Program-made: the position numbers and the translations under genes
The notes under the pieces: generated by a model
Databases searched by the model: none
Told to the model about the DNA's origin: nothing
The model's input: only the letters and a program-made list of their open reading frames with translations
Shown here: positions 14,685 through 19,654 of the stretch, piece by piece
Numbering within the stretch: the first letter of the stretch is position 1
Layout: every line of letters begins with the position of its first letter
NCBI GenBank assembly: GCA_003509895.1
Contig: DOMJ01000007.1
Location: forward strand, 6,959 to 26,612
Length of the DNA: 19,654 bases
Direction: 5' to 3'
Source: Candidatus Uhrbacteria bacterium
Lineage (GTDB): Bacteria; Patescibacteriota; Patescibacteriia; UBA9934; UBA11717

Positions 14685-16466
14685 CTATTCTCCACCGTGA
14701 ATCTCCCCCGTTGCGCCATTTATTGTTATCTCTTCTCCAAAACGAACACGCTTTTTTTCTACGTGCACAATCACAGGCAATCCTGCTTCGCGAGCGAGAA
14801 CAGCAAAATGCGACAACACACCCCCATTGAGAGACAGGATACCTTCCACGCGACCCATGACACGCACCAGACTCGGCGTAAGCGACTCAATAAACAAAAT
14901 CTTTGCTCCCGCGACCGAATCAATCTCGTGTTCTTGCACCAAAACACCCGTCGCAGTGCCGGCCGACACACCCAAAGGACCCTGCACACGCTCAAACGGT
15001 TTGTCCGTTAACAGGGTTGGTAGGGTGTGAGGAAAAAGAACAGGCGCGTCTGTCATTGTTTGACGCAATGGCGTCAGATGCCACATCACAAGCCATCTCC
15101 CATACTCTCGCAATCGCGAGGCATCTTGTGCAGCGGCAATAAGCTGATCGGGCATGTGTTTTGTAACAGGTGTTGTGAGGGCAACCGGATCTATCTCTGC
15201 AAAAGGCGTTGTATCTTCTAAATCTAATGAGTTTCCCACGCATCCGTTCGGTGGGGTTAGTCGAGGCAAAGCCGGAATCATTGTCTTCATTCCAAGTGCC
15301 GTGGCAACAGACGTGTGCTTATTCAATGCAGCTTTTAATGTTCCTATTGCATGTTCTACGGCAATGTTTAGTAAAAATACAAGTTGATAATCTATCAAAA
15401 AATCGGCATCTGGATGGAGGAGTCGTTCCTGAATTTGTGCATGCAAGTCCGCAAGATCAAAAGAGAGCGCAAAAAGGTGACGTTGATTTTTCCACGTGCG
15501 ACGCAGCTCTTTCCCTGTAGCGAGTTTTGGCGTGTAATCAGATGACGCAAGGTACGAATACGATGGAAGTAAGCTGCGCAATTCTTTTTCTCTGTCCACA
15601 TACAATTGACCACCAAGCCGGAGCAAAAAGTGCGTGTCTGTATACGCAACGCCCAAGGACGCGTAGGCACGTTGCACGGGACCTTTGTCCGCATACAGAC
15701 TTTGCAATAAATCAAATGTCGCATCGGAAGGGCGCGGCGCAACTTCGCATACCTCCGTTTTTTCAAAATAAAATGGCGTTGTTGGCAGCTGTGTATCCAA
15801 AAAATCACTTACTTCCCTTTGCGTGCGTGTCAGGGTCGTAATCGGACGCGACTGCACAATAAAAAGCTTCCCTTGCTTTATAACCCATTCTATATCTTGT
15901 GGCGAACCAAACAGCGCCTCAATCGCAAGAGACTGGTGCAAAAGTTCTTGAATCCCTTTAAACGCTTGTTGATCCACGATGTGCGATCTATAGCATGCGA
16001 GCCGACGAGCCTGCTTTGTACCAGACACAACCACATCTCCACGACCCTTCCTCCACTCCACAATCATCTCCCGGCCCTCCACAGGATGACGCGTAAAAAC
16101 CACCCCCGCCAGATCCGGCTCCACAAATTCCATAACGAGCAGAGAAAAAAGATCCAAGGATGGCAACGTAGCCTGCGCGTCGTCTATCACCTCCCGAATC
16201 GCCTGTGCGAGTTGATCCGCCGGCACATCCAAGCGCGTCAAAAACTGTCCTGCAAGAGAATGCTGCGCGGTGTCCTCGGTAAGCGCGCTGGAACGCACGG
16301 CAAACCTTTTTGCTTGTATCTGATCCAAAACGCGTTGTGCCATCTGATCCGCAGAGAACATTTGAACATCATGATTGGAAAACGCCAAAAAAGCCGGCAT
16401 ACAAAAACCGGCATCCCGCAGACGGACAAGCTGAAGCGTTTTTCCACCGAAGGCGCTAATAGTCAT
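14685..16466 (-). CDS. PEP-synthase/rifampin-phosphotransferase-like protein (ATP-grasp plus phosphohistidine domain)
   Basis: 593 residues from ATG 16466, inside the end of the upstream gene (11-nt overlap). Starts further up in this frame (to 16538) precede the conserved N-terminus. The PPDK/PEP-synthase ATP-binding domain (about 1-210) has FGGKTLQLVRLRDAGF (6-21), FAVRSSALTEDTAQHSLAGQF (56-76; the canonical arginine is kept), LVMEFVEPDLAGVVFTRHPVEGR, and QDIEWVIKQGKLFIVQSRPIT. A middle region (about 220-500) has no recognised motif. The C-terminal swivelling domain has LNGGVLSHFAVLAREAGLPVIV with the phosphorylatable histidine at about 553. The TIM-barrel pyruvate/PEP domain of PpsA (about 790 residues) is absent. 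This order, ATP-grasp, substrate domain, His domain, is that of rifampin phosphotransferase, so it probably phosphorylates an unknown small molecule or protein. Confidence 0.85.
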   Translation of the reverse strand: MTISAFGGKTLQLVRLRDAGFCMPAFLAFSNHDVQMFSADQMAQRVLDQIQAKRFAVRSSALTEDTAQHSLAGQFLTRLDVPADQLAQAIREVIDDAQATLPSLDLFSLLVMEFVEPDLAGVVFTRHPVEGREMIVEWRKGRGDVVVSGTKQARRLACYRSHIVDQQAFKGIQELLHQSLAIEALFGSPQDIEWVIKQGKLFIVQSRPITTLTRTQREVSDFLDTQLPTTPFYFEKTEVCEVAPRPSDATFDLLQSLYADKGPVQRAYASLGVAYTDTHFLLRLGGQLYVDREKELRSLLPSYSYLASSDYTPKLATGKELRRTWKNQRHLFALSFDLADLHAQIQERLLHPDADFLIDYQLVFLLNIAVEHAIGTLKAALNKHTSVATALGMKTMIPALPRLTPPNGCVGNSLDLEDTTPFAEIDPVALTTPVTKHMPDQLIAAAQDASRLREYGRWLVMWHLTPLRQTMTDAPVLFPHTLPTLLTDKPFERVQGPLGVSAGTATGVLVQEHEIDSVAGAKILFIESLTPSLVRVMGRVEGILSLNGGVLSHFAVLAREAGLPVIVHVEKKRVRFGEEITINGATGEIHGGE

Positions 16467-17607
16467 ACGGCGAGGTAAATCTTCCAAGAAATGTGTGCCC
16501 TCGTTGTTCCAATTTAATCCCAACGATCTTTGCATCAAAACAACTCACAAAATCATCACACACCGTTATGACTTGGGATCCTGCGGGAACTTGATCCAGC
16601 AATTCTTCCAACGCAATCGTCGAAGTAAAAATGGAGGTGATGTGAATGCTGTTTGCGATGCCATCACGCGCAAATACCTCATCTTCTCGTGCGTCTACCA
16701 AGACCACGCCATTGTCGATCAATGCATAAACCTCACTCGTGGTAAAGGTGCGCGAATAGCGTTCCTGCGCGTAAACAGAAGAAAACGCAATCTCTCCCTC
16801 CCACACGCCACCAAAACGCACCCACCCATCGGCTCCCTCTTCCAAAAAACGTGCCGCCAATCCCTTAGATCGTAAAAACGATGTCACCTCTTCTCCACGA
16901 ATACCCGACCAACACAGGACAAGGATTTCTTGATCCGTTGGCAACTCCGTCCATGCGCCCGCAAGCAAATCCGCAAAGCGTACGTGCGTACTTCCGGGGA
17001 ATCTTCCAATGGCGAACTCCTCATCCTCTCTTGCATCCAGCACAAAGATCGACGAAAAATCCGCCTGTGTAAACGACTCGTTGGAAAGTGTGAGTGGTAA
17101 TTGCGGATGAAGCTGCAAGTAGGTTTGCTTATCTGGTGTAGGTACATCCGTTACGGGCACAACGTCGAGTCGCTCAAGACGTTCTTCAAACGATCGTTGC
17201 ACGTCCTGCTCAAATTGTGATTTTGCTTGGTTATAAAGAATGCGATCGGCCATCCATGCTCCTACGGCCGACAAAATGATCAACACAAGAGCCATGAGCG
17301 CTACTTTCCACCTGTGTTTGCGCACCTTAAAATACAGATACCCGGACCAGCGCGCTATACCACTGACAACCGTTCCCAACACCAAAAAGAAGAAAGAAAA
17401 AATTTGTACAAACTGCGAGCCAAATGCAAACAAAAAATCCGGCGGTGGTAAAGCGTACGTGATTTGGGGACTCAACAAAACCAAACAAATTCCGAGCCAA
17501 CTCAAAAAACGCATTGACTGTTTTTGATTAATTTTTGTTATAGGTTTAAGCAAGTATGGCATGGTTCGAATGTCCTGACGAACGCCTTTTTTAAAACGGC
17601 TCCGCAT
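16456..17607 (-). CDS. Membrane protein with tandem rhodanese domains
   Basis: 383 residues from ATG 17607, with a TATAAT 14 nt upstream. In-frame ATGs at 17562 and 17514 are alternatives; the last gives a signal-peptide-like start, MRFLSWLGICLVLL. Hydrophobic segments lie at about 34-52, 59-86 and 101-120, then a short coiled stretch, then two rhodanese domains (about 178-272 and 288-383). Domain 1 has FVLDAREDEEFAIGRFPGSTHVRF and an active-site loop LCWSGIRGEE (Cys232), which keeps the CxxGxR form. Domain 2 begins VLVDAREDEVFARDGIANSIHI, but its loop reads TVCDDFVSCFDAK (Cys350, Cys356), so it keeps a cysteine yet loses the Gly/Arg frame. Rhodaneses carry sulfane sulfur on cysteine; here possibly near the membrane. 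It overlaps the phosphotransferase-like gene, implying joint expression. Confidence 0.85.
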   Translation of the reverse strand: MRSRFKKGVRQDIRTMPYLLKPITKINQKQSMRFLSWLGICLVLLSPQITYALPPPDFLFAFGSQFVQIFSFFFLVLGTVVSGIARWSGYLYFKVRKHRWKVALMALVLIILSAVGAWMADRILYNQAKSQFEQDVQRSFEERLERLDVVPVTDVPTPDKQTYLQLHPQLPLTLSNESFTQADFSSIFVLDAREDEEFAIGRFPGSTHVRFADLLAGAWTELPTDQEILVLCWSGIRGEEVTSFLRSKGLAARFLEEGADGWVRFGGVWEGEIAFSSVYAQERYSRTFTTSEVYALIDNGVVLVDAREDEVFARDGIANSIHITSIFTSTIALEELLDQVPAGSQVITVCDDFVSCFDAKIVGIKLEQRGHTFLGRFTSPYDY

Positions 17608-17621
17608 AGGCTCTGTCTTTT

Positions 17622-17627
17622 ATTATA
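17622..17627 (-). promoter_or_regulatory. -10 element of the rhodanese-phosphotransferase unit
   Basis: A perfect TATAAT on the minus strand lies 14 nt before ATG 17607. It is directly preceded by TG without the usual single spacer base, so it is not a textbook extended -10. No -35 is seen. The predicted leader is about 7-8 nt without a Shine-Dalgarno sequence. Confidence 0.5.
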
Positions 17628-17824
17628 CATCTGTTCTCGGGGTCGAAGGTTAGATCTGATCTATTCCTGTTATCGTACGTTCTTTTGTTACCCCGAGCCC
17701 GGCCGTTGGGACCTTGGTCACACACTTCCCTCTTGTTGATATGTGCTATTGGACAACACGGTCAAGGTCCTTTACTCCGTTTGTATCACTCACTCCGCTT
17801 AGGATAACAAAGGGCATAATCCTG

Positions 17825-17864
17825 CCTTAACAAATTTGTCGTACCTACGACAAATTTGTTTAGG
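17825..17864. repeat. Long palindrome, copy A
   Basis: Perfect 15-bp arms (17829-17843 and 17846-17860) are separated by CC. The outer CCT/AGG pairs extend the stem past one T-T mismatch. The central 20 nt, TTTGTCGTACCTACGACAAA (17835-17854), is identical to the core of copy B, while the outer arms differ. No T-run follows on either strand, so it does not look like a terminator. Confidence 0.85.
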
Positions 17865-17903
17865 TTGAGAAGCAAAGAGTGAACGTACGCTTTGAAAATC
17901 TTT

Positions 17904-17947
17904 GATCAAATAGGTTTCAAAACACTGACGATCGTCGGTAGATTGAA
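17904..17947. repeat. Diverged direct repeat, copy 1
   Basis: A 44-nt stretch matching 17990-18033 at about 30 of 44 positions by eye. Shared blocks on the minus strand are TTCAA, CGACGA, CGTC, TTTGAAAC and GATC. It contains the palindrome GACGATCGTC (17927-17936). Confidence 0.4.
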
Positions 17948-17989
17948 TAAAGAAAAAGTCAATTCTATTTGCATTTGTGCTGATTCCCA

Positions 17990-18033
17990 GATCTGCCATG
18001 TTTCAAATATAGGACGGTCGTCGCTATTTTGAA
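17990..18033. repeat. Diverged direct repeat, copy 2
   Basis: Second copy, 86 bp from the first. It overlaps an interrupted inverted repeat with arms ATGTTTCAAA (17998-18007) and TTTGAAACAT (18028-18037). Both copies contain a GACGAxCGTC-like centre flanked by TTCAA/TTGAA. Confidence 0.4.
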
Positions 18034-18090
18034 ACATTATTCATCAGACAAATATGCGAGGAACCACACCCTTCTTGGTCCTCTCAAAAA

Positions 18091-18128
18091 CAGAACACTT
18101 TTGTCGTACCTACGACAAAAGTGTTCTG
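18091..18128 (-). terminator. Long palindrome, copy B; likely terminator of the GT4 genes
   Basis: Perfect 18-bp arms (18091-18108 and 18111-18128) with a CC/GG centre. Its 20-nt core (18100-18119) is identical to that of copy A. On the minus strand it is followed by TTTTT (18090-18086), giving an intrinsic-terminator layout about 125 nt after the stop codon of the glycosyltransferase gene at 18255. The shared core shows it also belongs to a repeat family. Confidence 0.65.
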
Positions 18129-18202
18129 AAAGAGCTGCCCTAAGCTAATATAGGTTCAATCAAATCATCTCAGCGTTCTAACAGACAATCACATGTCACA
18201 TT

Positions 18203-18231
18203 GATCCGTTCAGATCGAATCTGACTGGATC
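18203..18231. repeat. Hairpin just after the GT4 stop codon
   Basis: GATCC-GT-TCAGAT, loop CGA, ATCTGA-CT-GGATC: about 12 of 13 positions pair (one G-U, one mismatch). It lies 24 nt beyond the GT4 stop on the minus strand and has no T-run. It may protect the 3' end of the mRNA or be another palindromic repeat. Confidence 0.5.
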
Positions 18232-18254
18232 GACACGCGCCATGACCCTCTCCT

Positions 18255-19424
18255 TTACGCCAACAAACGCTTAACGTATTCCACAACGGAGACGGGTTGA
18301 AAATCTTGTAACGGTCGCACGTGCCCATTGGAAACATCGTAGATTGCCTGGGCAATCGCACGTACATTCCCCGGTTCAAATAAACCACTCGCATCAATCA
18401 ATTCCGGAACACCCCCCTGATCCGATCCGATCACGAGCAACCCAACTGCGCTGGCCTCCAAAATCACTCCCGGACAATTCTCCACGGCAACGGACGGAAA
18501 CACCAAGGCATCCGCCTGCGACATAAAAGAAAGGACGTGCGCGTGAGAAACGTTGCCATGAAACGACACGGTCACATTCTCGGGTGTATTGAGTGACTGC
18601 ATTTCTAGATTCACCAGTTGTGATCCGGCCCCGACAACATCAAATTGGATGGATTGATCCAACGGCAACATGAGTGCTTCCAAGACTGTGCTTACACCCT
18701 TGTGCTCCTCCAGCTGACCCACGAATAACAATCGCATTGGTTCACCCGACGCTCGTGTCTGTTTCACTGTGCGTACTCTGTGTTCTAAGTCACCAACCGG
18801 ATTTTGTAAAAGACGCAGCTCCGACGTTGCAAACAAACCCGCCTTCTTATGCACATCCACAATAAAATGCGTAGGGCCCACAATCAAATCCGGTGACCCC
18901 ATCAACCATCGTATCCATCGCTGATACGGAACGCCAATAAACCGCCGTTGCCACACAGGCGTGCGATCCAACCAAAATAATCCACTCGGCACAAGGAGCT
19001 GCATATCGTGTAACACGTGAATCCATTTTACCTCTGACGATTGAATGCCACGTACAAGCGACATTCCCATACCACGCAAATTATGAGAGATGATCACGTC
19101 CGGTTTTACACGTTCAATCGTCTCTTTCACAACGTGCCCGGATAAACCAAACGGCCATAAATCACGCGCATGCCACACAGCCCGACGCCACAACGGCTGA
19201 TGCGCATCCTCTAAAAGCGCGTAAGGTAAGGACGGACAAAAACGCGACACGGCAACTCCTTCTGCAGACGACTCTGTAATACCCGCGTCCCGTACTGCGG
19301 TTGTAGAGAGAACCGTAACCGTGTGACCTTGCCTTACCATTTCTTGAGCCGTTAGCTTTGCGATTGATTCTGCCCCACCGCGCGCCTCGGGCGCATAGAG
19401 ATTTGATAAAATAAGAATACGCAT
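18255..19424 (-). CDS. GT4 family glycosyltransferase
   Basis: 389 residues with the GT-B fold. The N-terminal domain opens MRILILSNLYAPEARGGAESIAKLTAQEM (1-29), with the glycine-rich loop typical of family GT4. It continues through PDVIISHNLRGMG and HVLHD to a hinge. The C-terminal domain has RLLFVGQLEEHKGVSTVLEA (231-250), FDVVGAGSQ (261-269), and ADALVFPSVAVENCPGVILEASAVGLLVIGSDQGGVPELI, which contains the EX7E donor-binding motif (E315 to E323). The length is normal. It starts 4 nt after the stop of another GT4 gene, with no Shine-Dalgarno sequence, so the two are co-transcribed. It is a cytoplasmic or membrane-peripheral enzyme, retaining type, that moves a nucleotide-activated sugar to a glycan or lipid; the sugar cannot be told. 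Confidence 0.92.
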   Translation of the reverse strand: MRILILSNLYAPEARGGAESIAKLTAQEMVRQGHTVTVLSTTAVRDAGITESSAEGVAVSRFCPSLPYALLEDAHQPLWRRAVWHARDLWPFGLSGHVVKETIERVKPDVIISHNLRGMGMSLVRGIQSSEVKWIHVLHDMQLLVPSGLFWLDRTPVWQRRFIGVPYQRWIRWLMGSPDLIVGPTHFIVDVHKKAGLFATSELRLLQNPVGDLEHRVRTVKQTRASGEPMRLLFVGQLEEHKGVSTVLEALMLPLDQSIQFDVVGAGSQLVNLEMQSLNTPENVTVSFHGNVSHAHVLSFMSQADALVFPSVAVENCPGVILEASAVGLLVIGSDQGGVPELIDASGLFEPGNVRAIAQAIYDVSNGHVRPLQDFQPVSVVEYVKRLLA

Positions 19425-19428
19425 ACTG

Positions 19429-19654
19429 TTATGCTCTTTTTGTTGTTTGTATCTCCCGATAGTCCTCTTCCAGTTGTGATGCGTGTCGCTCCCAAGTAAA
19501 AAACTGTTCTACTCGCTCGCGTGCACGGCGTCCCATCTCCTCCCTCTCCGCTTTATGATCCAACATCCAGACAATCGCCGTTGCCAGTGCGCCCACATCT
19601 TTAGGTGGAACGAGCAAGCCTGTTTGCTTATCCGCAACAACTCTGCGTACCCCC
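19429..19654 (-). CDS. C-terminal fragment of a second GT4 glycosyltransferase
   Basis: About 74 residues plus a TAA stop at 19429, open to the right edge of the window. The visible part reads VRRVVADKQTGLLVPPKDVGALATAI, then WMLDHKAEREEMGRRARERVEQFFTWERHASQLEEDY. This is the standard end of a GT-B/GT4 protein: after the EX7E motif (outside the window) come 'G....V.dg.tGlLvpp.d...la.ai..ll' and the final 'ar..v...fsW......l...Y' helix. The first residues, VRRVV, stand where VPEVV is usual. It lies directly upstream of the complete GT4 gene and belongs to the same operon. Confidence 0.85.
   Translation of the reverse strand, partial: GVRRVVADKQTGLLVPPKDVGALATAIVWMLDHKAEREEMGRRARERVEQFFTWERHASQLEEDYREIQTTKRA

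Larger units (their letters stand above)
17799..17999 (-). pseudogene. Doubtful 66-codon frame, possible decayed gene remnant
   Basis: An ATG at 17999 opens 66 codons, including FFFIQSTDDRQCFETYLIK; a stop lies two codons upstream and there is no ribosome-binding site. In a different frame the adjoining DNA (ATG 18037, 43 codons to a TGA at 17906) encodes a similar string, SDDRPIFETWQIW. The two come from diverged 44-nt direct repeats. The STDDRxxFET pattern faintly recalls the N-terminus of IS200-like (REP-associated) transposases, but this is an impression only. The C-terminus is encoded by a palindrome, so the frame is probably not a functional gene. Confidence 0.15.
17608..18254. other. 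647-bp non-coding, structure-rich region
   Basis: No convincing gene is present. Reading left to right it holds: a -10 element (17622-17627) for the rhodanese gene; arms CTCGGGGT/ACCCCGAG (17636-17643/17690-17697); GGACCTTG/CAAGGTCC (17709-17716/17763-17770, extendable by G-U pairs); AGGAT/ATCCT (17801/17819); a long palindrome (17825-17864); GACGATCGTC (17927-17936); ATGTTTCAAA/TTTGAAACAT (17998-18037); GAGGAACCA/TGGTCCTC (18058-18083); a second long palindrome (18091-18128); and GATCC..TCAGAT/ATCTGA..GGATC (18203-18231). I found no match to RNase P, tmRNA, SRP RNA or tRNA signatures. The palindrome at 18091 can end the glycosyltransferase transcript. The rest may be a repeat island, a decayed mobile element or an unknown structured RNA. 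Confidence 0.6.

Noticed and set aside
17563..17577. T-loop-like GGTTCGAAT, possible tRNA
   Set aside because: The flanking bases do not form a T-stem, no acceptor or anticodon arms are found, and the site lies within the 5' part of the rhodanese gene.
17825..17864. Copy A palindrome as a terminator of the rhodanese or GT genes
   Set aside because: No T-run follows on either strand, and it lies upstream of the rhodanese promoter.
17998..18037. parS-like half-sites (TGTTTCA / TGAAACA)
   Set aside because: The half-sites match parS, but they are about 24 nt apart instead of adjoining, and no parA/parB genes are present.
17904..18037. CRISPR-like repeats (TTTGAAAC ends)
   Set aside because: There are only two diverged copies with a single irregular spacer and no cas genes.

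Overview
The window looks like a piece of a Candidate Phyla Radiation (Patescibacteria) chromosome, in the Uhrbacteria/Magasanikbacteria style. The reasons are very tight gene packing, start codons that overlap the preceding stop, almost no Shine-Dalgarno sequences, several apparently leaderless promoters, and a gene set dominated by cell-surface glycan functions. TGA is used as a stop at several well-supported gene ends (2566, 4315, 8762), so this is the standard bacterial code and not the Gracilibacteria/SR1 code. The lineage is an inference from style; no rRNA gene is present.

Layout. 1-144 (-) is the start of an unidentified membrane-anchored protein, divergent from a PEGA-domain membrane protein (239-1393, +). 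That gene ends at two tandem terminators. From 12553 down to 1505 runs one minus-strand operon of eleven genes: a CDP-alcohol phosphatidyltransferase; a polytopic GT-C-like membrane protein broken by a frameshift; a 496-residue anchored exported protein; a 58-residue two-helix membrane protein; a HIT-family protein; RmlB-like, RmlD/epimerase-reductase-like and RmlA-like nucleotide-sugar enzymes; and four consecutive GT2 glycosyltransferases. Together they fit synthesis of dTDP-deoxyhexose (rhamnose-type) sugars and their assembly into a surface glycan, probably on a lipid carrier. No separate rmlC is present, and the reductase resembles the bifunctional 3,5-epimerase/4-reductases, which could explain that.

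A 22-bp divergent gap (12554-12575) separates this operon from a 692-residue polytopic membrane protein (+). Convergent to that is a two-gene minus-strand unit (17607-14685): a membrane protein with two rhodanese domains, translationally overlapping a rifampin-phosphotransferase-like protein (ATP-grasp, middle domain, phosphohistidine swivel domain).

The only long non-coding stretch is 17608-18254. It is crowded with inverted repeats, including two near-perfect palindromes 265 bp apart that share an identical 20-nt core, and two diverged 44-nt direct repeats. The right end (18255-19654, -) carries one complete and one partial GT4 glycosyltransferase, continuing the surface-glycan theme.
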